Shown here in pieces: positions 1 through 9,446 of a stretch of DNA of 64,000 nt. A program made the position numbers and the translations under genes. The stretch covers positions 682,001 to 746,000 of the forward strand of contig NZ_CP026116.1 of NCBI RefSeq assembly GCF_004101845.1, read 5' to 3'. This stretch comes from Latilactobacillus curvatus JCM 1096 = DSM 20019. GTDB taxonomy: Bacteria > Bacillota > Bacilli > Lactobacillales > Lactobacillaceae. Below the pieces are notes generated by a model that was not told the DNA's origin, searched no databases, and worked only from the letters and a program-made list of their open reading frames with translations. The stretch's first letter is position 1. Every line of letters starts with the position of its first letter.

Positions 1-134
1 AATACGCTACCTTGTGCTTCTTGAACAGCTCCGGAAACAATGTTTTCAGAAGCAATTAGTTCAATATTATGCACCTGGCGTTGTTCCTCTTTTTTAATCA
101 ATTCGTAAATTTCTGGATCAGTTTGTTCAATCAT
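1..134 (-). CDS. glyA: Serine hydroxymethyltransferase, N-terminal part (cut by window edge)
   Basis: Only the first 44 or so codons are in the window; the rest lies to the left. The visible peptide contains the family N-terminal motif [12 protein letters not shown] followed by VQEAQGSV, which is characteristic of PLP-dependent serine hydroxymethyltransferase (serine + THF to glycine + methylene-THF). The ATG at 134 has a good site (GAGGAGTG) 8-15 bases upstream. It lies 33 bp downstream of the tsaC/sua5-type gene in the same direction, so it is probably the distal gene of the tdk-prfA-prmC operon, an arrangement common in lactobacilli. Confidence 0.93.
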   Translation of the reverse strand, partial: MIEQTDPEIYELIKKEEQRQVHNIELIASENIVSGAVQEAQGSV

Positions 135-167
135 TTACAATCACTCCTCTTCCTATTAAAATAGTGC

Positions 168-1187
168 CTATTTCGAAGTAAAGTATTGTTGGCCGGCAGA
201 CTTCTCGAGGCGATTCATATACGCTAATCCGACACCCTCTTTTGCGAAGCCTTGCACTAATATAATTTTAACCTCAGGATTCAAATCAAAATACCGTAAT
301 CCTTCAAACAAGTGTTGACTAGCAGTCACTACAGAATCACCTAAAGAGAACTGATCTTTAAACCTAACGTCAGATAACTGCCCTAACACCGTATCAACCG
401 CCATAACACCAAATGGCACACTTTGTTGACTGGCCCATTTAACCGCCGCCGGAAATTCATCTGGCGTTGGCACTATGTAAACCTGTGCATTTGGAGCATA
501 GTGTTTGTATTTCATGCCTGGTGCCTTTGGCGTTTCAGCTGCGCCAACTTTATGGTGGTTTGTCATAATCGGCCCAATCACACGTTCAATGGCTTCTTGA
601 GTCACAACACCGGGTCGTAAAATAACGGGTGTCGCAACACTTAAATCAATCACCGTTGATTCCAACCCAACACCAGTTGGACCATCATCAATGACACCGG
701 CAATCTTTCCATTTAGATCATGTAAAACGTGATCGGCAGTGGTTGGACTGGGCTTGCCTGATGTATTGGCTGAAGGCCCCACAAGTGGGACACCGGCCGC
801 TTTAATCAAGTCTAACGTCACCGCATTGTTCGGCATTCTAAAGGCAGCGGTCTTTAAACCACCCGTCACAACTGAATCTAGTGCCGCATGTTTTAGCGGC
901 AAAATAATTGTCAATGAACCGGGCCAAAAAGCGTCGACTAATTGCTTAAATCGATCACTAACTTCGGCTGCGTAATGCTCAACCGTCGCAACACTTGCTA
1001 CATGCACGATTAGCGGATTATCACTTGGGCGCCCCTTAGCGGCATAAACTTTCTTAACCGCTTCAGGATTCGTCGCATCTGCCCCAAGACCATAGACGGT
1101 CTCAGTTGGAAATGAAATCAATTCGCCCGCTTTTAAATCTGCTGCTGCTTGTTCAATCTGTTCTACTGTGTATCTCTTGGTTTCCAT
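168..1187 (-). CDS. tsaC: L-threonylcarbamoyladenylate synthase, Sua5/YwlC type
   Basis: 339 aa. The N-terminal about 200 residues form a YrdC domain (KGRPSDNPL near residue 52, SANTSGKPSPTTADHV near 140), which makes threonylcarbamoyl-AMP from threonine, bicarbonate and ATP for tRNA t6A37 modification. The C-terminal about 120 residues match the extra Sua5 domain, so this is the long Sua5/YwlC form rather than short TsaC. The start at 1187 has GGAAGG upstream. It follows prmC by 33 bp in the translation-related tdk-prfA-prmC-sua5-glyA cluster. No lesion is seen. Confidence 0.93.
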   Translation of the reverse strand: METKRYTVEQIEQAAADLKAGELISFPTETVYGLGADATNPEAVKKVYAAKGRPSDNPLIVHVASVATVEHYAAEVSDRFKQLVDAFWPGSLTIILPLKHAALDSVVTGGLKTAAFRMPNNAVTLDLIKAAGVPLVGPSANTSGKPSPTTADHVLHDLNGKIAGVIDDGPTGVGLESTVIDLSVATPVILRPGVVTQEAIERVIGPIMTNHHKVGAAETPKAPGMKYKHYAPNAQVYIVPTPDEFPAAVKWASQQSVPFGVMAVDTVLGQLSDVRFKDQFSLGDSVVTASQHLFEGLRYFDLNPEVKIILVQGFAKEGVGLAYMNRLEKSAGQQYFTSK

Positions 1188-1220
1188 TATAGGCCTTCCT
1201 TACTCTACTTCTGATTTACA

Positions 1221-2087
1221 TCATACCAAATTCCGATTGAAATCGTAACCCACACGGGCCATTCTAGACCAATTAGCCATATCTTTTTTGATTGTAACCG
1301 CTACATCGGTCGATTCATGTTCGAATAACCGAACGATCGCCTCTTTTTGCTGATAACCGAACTCTAAATAAAGCTGCCCATCTGGTTTTAAATACGCACG
1401 CACTTCTTTAGCAAACCGTTCATAAAACGCTAAGCCGTTATTATCTGCAAATAGGGCCAAGTCGGGTTCGTATTTCAAAACGGACGCATCCATCACATGC
1501 CGTTCATCTTGTGCAATATATGGCGGATTAGACACAATCACATCAAACTGTTGGCCCATCACTGGGGTTAGAAAATCACCCACGATAAAGTTAACATGCG
1601 CGTTTAATTGGCGCGCATTTGCTTGTGCAACAGCAATCGCTTCTAGTGAAATATCAATTGCGGTCACTTCCCATTCTGGATGCTCACAGGCAAGGGTAAT
1701 TGCAATGGCGCCCGTTCCTGTCCCAACATCCAACACTTTAAGTGGTCGGTTCTTTGGTTGTGTAGCATCTAATATCCATTCTACCAATTCTTCCGTCTCA
1801 AGTCGTGGAATAAGCGTTGCCGGCGTCACCTTAAAATCGCGTCCGTAAAAATTAGCATATCCCAAAATGTATTGTGCCGGTTGATCAGCGATAAACGCGT
1901 TTAAGTCTGCTTGATACTGATCGTATTCGGCAGTCGGCATTTCATCGTGATAATGCAAGACCAGTTGGGTCGTCGTCCAATGTTTACGACCGAGTAGTAA
2001 AAAGCGCGCTGCTTCACGTTCTTTAGCGTGTTCTTCTAAAAATAAAAAAGCCCAATTCAGGGCTTTAAGATAAGTGAGCTGTGCCAT
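1221..2087 (-). CDS. prmC: Release factor glutamine methyltransferase PrmC/HemK
   Basis: 288 aa. An N-terminal helical substrate-binding domain (about 1-90) is followed by a Rossmann methyltransferase domain with the SAM-binding stretch [13 protein letters not shown] (about 118-130) and the catalytic NPPY motif (SNPPYIAQ, about 186). It N5-methylates the Gln of the GGQ motif in RF1/RF2. It overlaps the 3' end of prfA, whose product is its substrate, by 23 bp, which implies translational coupling. Confidence 0.96.
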   Translation of the reverse strand: MAQLTYLKALNWAFLFLEEHAKEREAARFLLLGRKHWTTTQLVLHYHDEMPTAEYDQYQADLNAFIADQPAQYILGYANFYGRDFKVTPATLIPRLETEELVEWILDATQPKNRPLKVLDVGTGTGAIAITLACEHPEWEVTAIDISLEAIAVAQANARQLNAHVNFIVGDFLTPVMGQQFDVIVSNPPYIAQDERHVMDASVLKYEPDLALFADNNGLAFYERFAKEVRAYLKPDGQLYLEFGYQQKEAIVRLFEHESTDVAVTIKKDMANWSRMARVGYDFNRNLV

Positions 2088-3162
2088 CTTGTAATTGCTC
2101 CAATTTTTCGGTTTGATCGTAAAGAATTAACGCATCAATGACGTCGCCTAATTCCCCGTTCATAATCCGATCTAATTTGTTTAACGTTAAACCAATTCGA
2201 TGATCCGTCACTCGGTTTTGTGGATAGTTATATGTTCTAATCCGTTCAGAACGATCCCCAGACCCAACCGCTGACTTCCGGCTTGAATCGTATTCACTTT
2301 GATTTTGTGATTCATAGAAATCATAAACCCGTGACTGTAAGATTTGCATTGCCTTCACTCGGTTTTGTTGTTGTGACCGTTGATCTTGCATCGCAACCAC
2401 AATCCCGGTTGGAATATGCGTCATCCGCACGGCTGAAGAGGTTTTATTGATATGTTGACCACCAGCACCTGAGGCACGATAAACGTCAGTCCGAATATCC
2501 TTAGGATCGAGCTGCACGTCAACCCCATCATATTCAGGCATAACTGCAACAGTCGCTGTTGAGGTATGAACACGACCTTGTGATTCGGTCTTTGGGATCC
2601 GTTGGACACGGTGCGCACCATTTTCATATTTTAACTTCGAATAAACATTTTTACCGGTAATCATCATCGCAACTTCTTTGAAGCCACCCACTTCTGTAGC
2701 CGTTTCATCGATGATTTCAGTTTGCCAGTTTTGTGATTCAGCGTAGCGTTGATACATATTCAACAAATCACCTGCAAAGAGACTGGCTTCGTCGCCACCA
2801 GCAGCCCCACGAATTTCCATGATGATATTCTTTTCATCGTTAGGATCCGTTGGTAACATCAAAATCTTGATGTCTTGTTCTAATTGTTCCTTTTCATCTT
2901 GTAACTCACTTAAATCCGCTTTAGCTAATTCTTCCATTTCTGGGTCATTAGATTCGCGTAACAATTCTTCGCTTTCTGCAATGTCGTTTAAGACAGTCTT
3001 CAAACGCGTGTATTTACCAACAATTTCCCGTAAACCCGCTTCTTCTTTAGACAATTCCATATACCGACTGGTTTCGTTGATCACTTCTGGATCAGACATT
3101 AATTCCTGTAATTCCGCATAGCGGTCTAACAAACTATCAAGTTGTTCAAACATTTTATCCAT
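2065..3162 (-). CDS. prfA: Peptide chain release factor 1
   Basis: 365 aa, normal length for RF1. The GGQ loop ([10 protein letters not shown], about residue 232) inserts into the peptidyl transferase centre; the C-terminal sequence [14 protein letters not shown] is also family-typical. It terminates translation at UAA/UAG. The start at 3162 follows GAAGGAAGG. It sits between tdk and prmC. Confidence 0.97.
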   Translation of the reverse strand: MDKMFEQLDSLLDRYAELQELMSDPEVINETSRYMELSKEEAGLREIVGKYTRLKTVLNDIAESEELLRESNDPEMEELAKADLSELQDEKEQLEQDIKILMLPTDPNDEKNIIMEIRGAAGGDEASLFAGDLLNMYQRYAESQNWQTEIIDETATEVGGFKEVAMMITGKNVYSKLKYENGAHRVQRIPKTESQGRVHTSTATVAVMPEYDGVDVQLDPKDIRTDVYRASGAGGQHINKTSSAVRMTHIPTGIVVAMQDQRSQQQNRVKAMQILQSRVYDFYESQNQSEYDSSRKSAVGSGDRSERIRTYNYPQNRVTDHRIGLTLNKLDRIMNGELGDVIDALILYDQTEKLEQLQDGTAHLS

Positions 3163-3168
3163 GAATGA

Positions 3169-3762
3169 CTAGCCTTCCTTTTCACTCTCTTGTGTTACCG
3201 GTGGGTTAAAATAGTGTTTCCGACAAACGGGGTAGTATGCTTCGTTGCCCCCGATTTGAATCTGTTCACCCGTATAAACCGGTTTGCCATCGTTCATTCG
3301 CAAGTTCATAATCGCTTTTTTGCGACAGAACCAACAGATGGTCTTCATTTCTTCAATCTTATTGGCAAATAGCAATAAGTATTTCGAGCCTTCGAATAAT
3401 TCATTCTTAAAATCATTCTTCAACCCAAACGCCATCACTGGGATATTCAAATCATCAACGACCTGCGCCGCTTCGATTACGTGATGCCGTTCTAAAAATT
3501 GTGATTCATCAATCAAGACACACGCTGCATCCGGATTAGTCGATTGTACCAACTCAAAGATATTCGTATCCGAGAAAATCGGTGTCGCCTCACGTTTGAG
3601 CCCAATCCGACTTGAAACAATCCCCACCCCGTCGCGATTATCAATCCCACTCGTCAGGATGATCACTGATTTATTCTGCTCTTCATAATTGTGTGCGACT
3701 TTTAAAATTTCAACCGACTTACCACTATTCATTGCACCATATCTAAAAAATAATTGCGCCAC
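3169..3762 (-). CDS. tdk: Thymidine kinase (type II)
   Basis: 197 aa from the GTG at 3762; GGGGTG lies 7 bp upstream, so this start is preferred over the TTG two codons earlier. P-loop GAMNSGKS is near residue 10, and a structural zinc site is supplied by CWFC (about 144) and CRKH (about 182). It phosphorylates thymidine in the salvage pathway. It is the first gene of the leftward operon and lies 6 bp from prfA. Confidence 0.95.
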   Translation of the reverse strand: MAQLFFRYGAMNSGKSVEILKVAHNYEEQNKSVIILTSGIDNRDGVGIVSSRIGLKREATPIFSDTNIFELVQSTNPDAACVLIDESQFLERHHVIEAAQVVDDLNIPVMAFGLKNDFKNELFEGSKYLLLFANKIEEMKTICWFCRKKAIMNLRMNDGKPVYTGEQIQIGGNEAYYPVCRKHYFNPPVTQESEKEG

Positions 3763-3797
3763 TCTCAAACACCCCTATGTTAAGCACATTTTAATCT

Positions 3798-3826
3798 AGT
3801 ATACCTGAAAATCAGCGAGGCAACAA
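3798..3826 (-). promoter_or_regulatory. Promoter of the tdk-prfA-prmC operon
   Basis: On the minus strand a TATACT -10 box (3798-3803) is separated by exactly 17 bp from TTGTTG (3821-3826). It lies about 35 bp before the tdk start, and the upstream gene is divergent, so this is the likely operon promoter. Confidence 0.6.
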
Positions 3827-3908
3827 TATTCGCCACTATTAAATTCTAAAGTTTCCCTTATTTTATTTGCAGATGCGTTTTTATATCGTCCAAATTGAGA
3901 ATTTATGC

Positions 3909-3914
3909 TATGAT
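3909..3914 (+). promoter_or_regulatory. Extended -10 promoter of murT-gatD
   Basis: TGC-TATGAT, an extended -10 element, lies about 25 bp before the chosen murT start. The -35 region is weak, as expected for extended -10 promoters. Its position inside the longest open frame argues that murT starts at 3940 and not upstream. Confidence 0.5.
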
Positions 3915-3939
3915 TATGAACATTGAAAGGGTGGCAAGC

Positions 3940-5289
3940 ATGACAATTAAAAGCTCATTTGCAATTACAGCAGGACGTTTTTCATATTGGTATTTACATA
4001 CCTTTATGAAAGGTGGCAGCTCCCTCCCCGGGAAAATCGCAACCAAGTTCGATCCTGCTGTGTTAAAGCAGTTAACCAAGAACTACGACGTGATTATCAT
4101 TACCGGTACCAATGGTAAAACATTAACGACCGCACTCACTGTGCAGACGTTGAAGCAAAAATACGATCATATCATGACCAATTCGAGTGGCTCGAACATG
4201 ATGCAAGGGTTGACCACCGCCTTTTTAGCAGATCATCCTCAAAAAGGACAACGGCAATTGGCCGTCCTCGAAGTCGATGAAGCCAATGTGGAACCCCTTT
4301 GTCACTACATCAAGCCCAAAGCGATTGTGATGACGAATATTTTCCGTGATCAGATGGATCGTTTCGGCGAAATCTACACGACTTATAATATGATTCTAGC
4401 GGGCGTCAAACTCGTTCCTGAGGCAACCCTCATTATGAACGCTGACTTGCCTCTCTTTTCATCGGTTGAACTTCCTAATCCAAAGATTTATTACGGATTC
4501 AACCACTTACCAGATGGCGAAATGATGGCTCCAAGCAACACAGACGGCGTTTTGTGCCCCGTTTGTGATCACATCATTCATTACAAATTCATCAGTTATG
4601 CCAGCCAAGGGAAGTTTTACTGCCCTAATTGTGGCTACCAACGACCTGAATTAGACGAAGCAGTCACTGCCATCAATCAGATGCACCCCACAAATTCACA
4701 CTTTGAAATTAACAACGAACCGTTTGAAATTTCAATTGGCGGCATGTACAACATCTATAACGCACTTGCAGCCTATAGTGTCGGTCGATTCTTTGATATT
4801 CCAGTGAAAGCAATTCAAAAGGCCTTCACTGAAGACAAACGAATCTTTGGCCGTCAAGAAGTCATTCAATTAAAAGACAAAGCGGTCACATTGGTACTCG
4901 TTAAAAATCCGGTTGGCTTAAACCAAGTCTTACAAATGATCAGTTCTGATCCAGAAGACTTTTCACTCGCAATGTTGCTTAATGCTAACTATGCCGATGG
5001 AATTGATACGAGTTGGATTTGGGATGGCGAGTTTGAAGACTTACTCAAACACAACATTCCAACCGTGATTACCGGTGGCGAACGCGGTGACGATATCGCT
5101 TTCCGGCTAAAAGTAGCTGGTGTCACGGCAGATCAATTACACGAAACTAAAGAACTCGATGCAACGATGGCAGCCATTGAAGCAGCCCCAACCAAACATG
5201 TTTATGTATTAGCAACTTATACCGCTGTTTTACAACTACGTAAGAAGCTGGCAGCTGCCAATTATATTAAGAAAGGACTATCAGTATGA
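3940..5289 (+). CDS. murT: Lipid II isoglutaminyl synthase, Mur ligase subunit
   Basis: 449 aa from the ATG at 3940 (AAAGGGTGG upstream); an earlier in-frame ATG at 3895 lies before the -10 box and is unlikely. It has a Mur-ligase P-loop (ITGTNGKT, about residue 44-51), a four-cysteine zinc ribbon (CPVC and CPNC, about 207-228) and a C-terminal DUF1727 domain. With GatD it amidates the alpha-carboxyl of D-Glu in lipid II to D-isoglutamine at the membrane. Its stop overlaps the gatD start by 4 bp. Confidence 0.95.
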   Translation: MTIKSSFAITAGRFSYWYLHTFMKGGSSLPGKIATKFDPAVLKQLTKNYDVIIITGTNGKTLTTALTVQTLKQKYDHIMTNSSGSNMMQGLTTAFLADHPQKGQRQLAVLEVDEANVEPLCHYIKPKAIVMTNIFRDQMDRFGEIYTTYNMILAGVKLVPEATLIMNADLPLFSSVELPNPKIYYGFNHLPDGEMMAPSNTDGVLCPVCDHIIHYKFISYASQGKFYCPNCGYQRPELDEAVTAINQMHPTNSHFEINNEPFEISIGGMYNIYNALAAYSVGRFFDIPVKAIQKAFTEDKRIFGRQEVIQLKDKAVTLVLVKNPVGLNQVLQMISSDPEDFSLAMLLNANYADGIDTSWIWDGEFEDLLKHNIPTVITGGERGDDIAFRLKVAGVTADQLHETKELDATMAAIEAAPTKHVYVLATYTAVLQLRKKLAAANYIKKGLSV

Positions 5290-6029
5290 CCCAGACATTA
5301 AGAATTTGTCATCTATACGGCAATTTAATGAACACATATGGTGATCTTGGTAATATTTTAGTCCTTGATTACTATGCCAAAAAAGTTGGCATTCAAACTG
5401 AAACAGAAGTCATTAGTATCGGTCAAGATTTCGATGCAAGTCGTTACGATATCGTTCTCTTCGGCGGTGGCCAAGACTTCGAACAAAAAATCATCTCAGA
5501 AGACCTCAACGACAAAAAAGCAGCCCTCACCGAATACATTGAAAACTGTGGTGTTATGCTTGCCATCTGTGGTGGTTATCAATTATTAGGTCACTACTAT
5601 ATTGGCGCAAACGGCGACAAGATTCCTGGAATCGGCGCACTTGATCATTACACATTGAGCCAAGATAACAATCGTTTTATCGGTGATATTGTCATCGAAA
5701 ACCGTGAGTTTAACGAAACCTACCTCGGTTTTGAAAATCACAACGGCAGGACTTTCTTGGGCAAGGATGAAAAACCACTTGGTTACATCAAACGTGGTCA
5801 CGGCAACAATGGTGATGACGGCACCGAAGGTTGTGTTTATAAAAACACATTTGGTTCATACTTCCATGGTCCAATTCTCACGCACAACGGTGTTTTAGCC
5901 AAACGACTTTTATCGATTGCGGTTAGCCGGCGTTTTCCAGAATTTGATTTACAACAAATCGCTGACTTACCACTCGAAGAATCACGTTACCAAGTCGATG
6001 CAGCCGGCGTCAAACGCGTCCAAAATTAA
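5286..6029 (+). CDS. gatD: Lipid II isoglutaminyl synthase, glutaminase subunit
   Basis: 247 aa class I-like glutamine amidotransferase (CobB/CobQ type). The nucleophile Cys is in [10 protein letters not shown] (about residue 94). It supplies ammonia to MurT. It starts inside the murT stop (ATGA overlap), consistent with an obligate complex. A strong terminator follows directly. Confidence 0.95.
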   Translation: MTQTLRICHLYGNLMNTYGDLGNILVLDYYAKKVGIQTETEVISIGQDFDASRYDIVLFGGGQDFEQKIISEDLNDKKAALTEYIENCGVMLAICGGYQLLGHYYIGANGDKIPGIGALDHYTLSQDNNRFIGDIVIENREFNETYLGFENHNGRTFLGKDEKPLGYIKRGHGNNGDDGTEGCVYKNTFGSYFHGPILTHNGVLAKRLLSIAVSRRFPEFDLQQIADLPLEESRYQVDAAGVKRVQN

Positions 6030-6035
6030 CAAATC

Positions 6036-6067
6036 AAAAAGTCGACCATTATGCGGTCGACTTTTTT
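6036..6067 (+). terminator. Rho-independent terminator after gatD
   Basis: The inverted repeat AAAAGTCGACC / GGTCGACTTTT with a 7-base loop is followed by a T run, 7 bp after the gatD stop. Confidence 0.85.
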
Positions 6068-6180
6068 GATGTCTTAATCATTTCGCAAGAAAAAATACAC
6101 TTTTTATTCATAAAATGATAATCGTTTCACAATACTTGCTCGGTATACTGACTTTAACCTATAAAAAGGAGCGAATCATT

Positions 6181-6420
6181 ATGTTAAATCAAATGCCAGC
6201 AGTCGAGTCCGTTCAAATTAATCGGATTGAAAATCATGATAAAGTTTTCGCAACCACTGAAAGTGGTCAAGAAATCGAATTACATATTACCGACCAACAA
6301 AAAAAGGACCGCCTCTTCTGGGAATCCCTCATCAATATCCTCCGCGCTGAATTGTGGTTACCCCTGCAAAAGAGAACCCACGAACTACTCCAAAACGACT
6401 GGCTAACGGTCGATGGCTAA
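6181..6420 (+). CDS. Small hypothetical protein, 79 aa
   Basis: The ATG at 6181 has AAAAGGAG 9 bp upstream and is preferred over an upstream in-frame start at 6115. The product is soluble, with a beta-rich N-terminal half (VESVQINRIE, GQEIELHI) and a helical C-terminal half. No family is recognised. It is monocistronic, between two terminators. Confidence 0.7.
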   Translation: MLNQMPAVESVQINRIENHDKVFATTESGQEIELHITDQQKKDRLFWESLINILRAELWLPLQKRTHELLQNDWLTVDG

Positions 6421-6481
6421 CGTGTGGCTCTGGGTTCGGATGACTTACAGAACACGTTTAAACGATCAGAATACAACTATC

Positions 6482-6521
6482 CAAAAGGGCGCTAACAAAA
6501 ATATTGTTACCGCCCTTTTGC
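6482..6521. terminator. Bidirectional terminator
   Basis: CAAAAGGGCG and its complement CGCCCTTTTG flank an inner AT-rich stem. It separates the convergent small gene (ends 6420) and HD hydrolase gene (ends 6540). Confidence 0.75.
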
Positions 6522-6539
6522 ATATCAATGTTTCGTTTT

Positions 6540-7193
6540 TTAGCGTTGCCCTGTCCACTCCGCTAAATACTGATCCACAAACTGGTGCATGAAATCCGTT
6601 CGCGCTTGCGCGATTTCGCGCGCTGCCTGTGTGTTCATCGTTGCTGCCAATTTAAATAATTTCTCATAAAAATGGTTAATCACGGTAGACGGTTCGCGAT
6701 AGTTTTCCTTTGTCAATTCCGCCCGTGGTTGAATCTCAGGATCATAAGCAACCCCATCGTGTGCGCCACCATACATGAAGGTCCGCCCAATCCCAATCGC
6801 GCCGATTGCATCTAACCGATCCGCATCTTGAACGATTTGCCCTTCTAAACTTAGCGTTTGGTGTTGATTGAGATTTTTCGAAAAGGACATGTGGTCGATA
6901 ATATCAAAAATTGCCGTTTGTTGGCCATCTTGTATGCCGTTTTCGGTTAGTTTAGTTTTTACCTTTTGTCGAGCCTGTTCAACATCAGTCGCGATTTTTT
7001 CATCAATCACATCATGCAATAAGGCCGCCAAGATAATCGTTGTTAGGTCCGCAGCTAACTCTTTTTGCTGAATTAAACGGGCATTATTCACGACCCGTTG
7101 AATGTGATCGAATCCATGACCGCTGTGTTCTGCTGCCAATTCCGTTCGTACAAATTGTTCAATTGCTTCGATTTGTCTTTGCATACTTGTCAT
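6540..7193 (-). CDS. HD-domain phosphohydrolase
   Basis: 217 aa, single HD domain. Metal-binding motifs are HGFDH (about residue 22) and LLHDVIDEK (about 55), with a later Asp in QDADRLDAIGAIG. This matches the YedJ/YpgQ-like group of small HD phosphohydrolases (nucleotide or pyrophosphate substrates); the exact substrate cannot be read. The start may be 7193 or 7184, as AGTAGG fits the second better. Confidence 0.85.
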   Translation of the reverse strand: MTSMQRQIEAIEQFVRTELAAEHSGHGFDHIQRVVNNARLIQQKELAADLTTIILAALLHDVIDEKIATDVEQARQKVKTKLTENGIQDGQQTAIFDIIDHMSFSKNLNQHQTLSLEGQIVQDADRLDAIGAIGIGRTFMYGGAHDGVAYDPEIQPRAELTKENYREPSTVINHFYEKLFKLAATMNTQAAREIAQARTDFMHQFVDQYLAEWTGQR

Positions 7194-7211
7194 CCTACTC
7201 TTTTAATCATT

Positions 7212-7244
7212 AAAAAAAATTGCAACCACGGCTGCGGTTGCAAT
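7212..7244 (-). terminator. Terminator after manA
   Basis: On the minus strand ATTGCAACC-GCAGCCGT-GGTTGCAAT is followed by eight T; it lies 15 bp after the manA stop. Confidence 0.8.
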
Positions 7245-7258
7245 TGGTTATATTCAGT

Positions 7259-8242
7259 TTACTTATTACCCGGTTCTGACGCAATAATTTGCATGTCACC
7301 TTTTAAGTCCCATGACTTAATATCAAATGGTAACACAAAATGCATATTCTTGTGAATTGGGTAAGTTTGCCCATCGGCAATCAGTTCGCCTTCACCATCG
7401 ACCACGGAGACTAAAGTATAGGGTGCCGTTGTCCGATCAAAGTGTAAGTCGCCCTTCACTAACCATTGGTAAACACTGAAAAATGGTGACATTGGTGGTT
7501 GCACATAAGTCGTGATTGTTGAATCTCCAACATGTTCTGTTTGAATATTCAAAACGGGATCTTGATGCGGCACAATCGTCGTATCAATTGATTGCTTCAA
7601 GTGTAGTTCGCGTTTTTCGCCCGTCTTAGCATCAACCCGATCATAATCGTATAACCGATATGTTGTATCACTACTTTGTTGGGTTTCAAGCGCCATAATC
7701 CCTTTGTTCAATGCGTGAATCGTGCCACTTGGGACGTAGAAAAAGTCACCAGTCTTAACGGGCACTTTGCGGAGTAAATCATCCCACTTGCCTGCTTCAA
7801 TCATTGCTGTTAATTCCGCTTTGGTCTTGGCATGGTGGCCATAGATTAAATAAGCACCTGGTTCAGCATCCAAAATATACCAACATTCCGTCTTACCGAG
7901 TTCGGTTGGACCTTCATGAGCAGCAGCATAAGCGTCATCTGGGTGCACTTGGACAGAAAGACTTGCTTCAGCATCCAAAATCTTAGTTAACAATGGGAAT
8001 ACTTTACCTTCTGCATTACCGAAATATTCGCGGTGGGTTGCCCATGCTTGATCTAATGTGAGCCCTTTTAATGGGCCATTTTCGATGGTACTAGGACCAT
8101 GGGGATGGGCTGAAATGGCCCAACATTCACCAATATCGCCGTCTGGTAAATCATAATCGAAGGCTTCAGCTAATTTGCGACCACCCCAAATTTTTTCTTG
8201 AAAAACAGGTTTTAGAAATAAAGGTTCTGTCAATTCACTCAC
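7259..8242 (-). CDS. manA: Mannose-6-phosphate isomerase, class I
   Basis: 327 aa, the short Gram-positive form. N-terminal EKIWGGRKL, zinc-ligand region QVHPDD (about 96) and GKTECWY are visible. It interconverts mannose-6-P and fructose-6-P. The start is GTG 8242 (AGGAG only 3 bp away) or TTG 8233 (8 bp away). It is monocistronic with its own terminator. Confidence 0.93.
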   Translation of the reverse strand: MSELTEPLFLKPVFQEKIWGGRKLAEAFDYDLPDGDIGECWAISAHPHGPSTIENGPLKGLTLDQAWATHREYFGNAEGKVFPLLTKILDAEASLSVQVHPDDAYAAAHEGPTELGKTECWYILDAEPGAYLIYGHHAKTKAELTAMIEAGKWDDLLRKVPVKTGDFFYVPSGTIHALNKGIMALETQQSSDTTYRLYDYDRVDAKTGEKRELHLKQSIDTTIVPHQDPVLNIQTEHVGDSTITTYVQPPMSPFFSVYQWLVKGDLHFDRTTAPYTLVSVVDGEGELIADGQTYPIHKNMHFVLPFDIKSWDLKGDMQIIASEPGNK

Positions 8243-8319
8243 TCCTAATGCGCTTTATTTATCAATAGTCCCATTTTACCACAAATGTAAGCGGATAATA
8301 CGCAAATTTGCGAATTTGA

Positions 8320-9345
8320 CTAGGCTTTTGTTTCTAGGTGATTATCCGCTAAAAATTGTGCCACAATCGCATCTCGTCGTTCCAAAAAGACCGGATTATC
8401 AGCCGTTGGATGAATGCGATTACTCAGGACAATCAGCCCCGTTTGCCGCTTGCGATCCAATAGCATGAACGTGCCGGTAAAACCGGTGTGATAAATCAGT
8501 GGCTGGTGTTCTTGCGGCTCAAAGCGCAAATCCCAGCCCAGTGAGCGCCCGAGATGTTTTGGTGTCCAATCACGATAGAGACTCTTAACACTCGCCTGAC
8601 TGATTGGTGGCTGTTCAACCTTCAACTGCCCTAATTGGAACTGGGCAAAGCGGACAACGTCTTTTAATGGGGCAAACAAGCCGGCTGCACCACTATGATT
8701 TTGTAAGATCGCACTTTTCGGATCGTGGACCGTGCCTTGGATTAAGCCGCGTTCGGCACTCAATTCAGTCGGGACCGCCAAACTTTTGTCCGGATTAAAC
8801 GTACTGGCTTGCATACCGAGTGGGGTTAAAACGAGTTCTTGAATCAAATCCTGAATCGGTTTTTGATAGATGGCTTCAATCATCCAGCCCAAATACAACA
8901 TACCAATGTCCGTGTAAACAACCTTTTCACCAAAATTTGGGCCGACCGTTAATTGCGTCAAAAGCGCCGTTTTTAATTCGGCAGCCGATAATTGATTCCG
9001 ATTCGGAATGTAGCCTGTTAAACCGGACGTGTGCGTCAATAGATGCAAGACCGTCACCCGTCGATCTTTAAAGGCCGGCAACAAACTATGCACTTTTGTT
9101 CGTAAAGAAAGCCGCCCTTTTTCCAATAGCCGTAAAATAATGGTCGTCGTCCCAATCACTTTCGTTAATGACGCTAAATCATACAACTGATCAGCTTTTA
9201 ACGGCACTTTTTGGGGCACTAATTCGGCCTGCCCGATTACATTAGTCATCACTTCAGGGCCTTCGATGATGGCATAAGAAACACCAGGGACAATCCCTTC
9301 ATCAACTAGCGCTTCAATTTGCCGGATGGTTTGTTCAAATCGCAT
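8320..9345 (-). CDS. Serine hydrolase of the class C beta-lactamase/PBP4* family
   Basis: 341 aa. The catalytic SxxK is SLTK (about residue 58-61), YTD (about 145) takes the YxN place, and HTGFTG (about 283) is the third motif. No signal peptide or membrane segment, so cytoplasmic. Such proteins are esterases or D-aminopeptidases; the substrate is unknown and resistance should not be assumed. AGGAGG precedes the ATG. Confidence 0.85.
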   Translation of the reverse strand: MRFEQTIRQIEALVDEGIVPGVSYAIIEGPEVMTNVIGQAELVPQKVPLKADQLYDLASLTKVIGTTTIILRLLEKGRLSLRTKVHSLLPAFKDRRVTVLHLLTHTSGLTGYIPNRNQLSAAELKTALLTQLTVGPNFGEKVVYTDIGMLYLGWMIEAIYQKPIQDLIQELVLTPLGMQASTFNPDKSLAVPTELSAERGLIQGTVHDPKSAILQNHSGAAGLFAPLKDVVRFAQFQLGQLKVEQPPISQASVKSLYRDWTPKHLGRSLGWDLRFEPQEHQPLIYHTGFTGTFMLLDRKRQTGLIVLSNRIHPTADNPVFLERRDAIVAQFLADNHLETKA

Positions 9346-9397
9346 GTTAAATTCCTCCTACTACATCAATATCACTAGTATACGCCAAACACGGACA

Positions 9398-9433
9398 AAA
9401 ATAAGGCCGCAGATTTTATCTGCGGCCTTATTT
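9398..9433. terminator. Bidirectional terminator
   Basis: A near-perfect 15-bp stem (AATAAGGCCGCAGA and complement) around TTTTA lies between the ABC exporter operon end and the start region of the serine hydrolase gene. It mainly terminates the leftward exporter operon. Confidence 0.8.
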
Positions 9434-9446
9434 GCGTCATTCATGA

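Noticed and set aside
8320..9345. Beta-lactam resistance gene
   Set aside because: The fold is class C beta-lactamase-like, but it lacks a signal peptide and belongs to the wide esterase/peptidase group.
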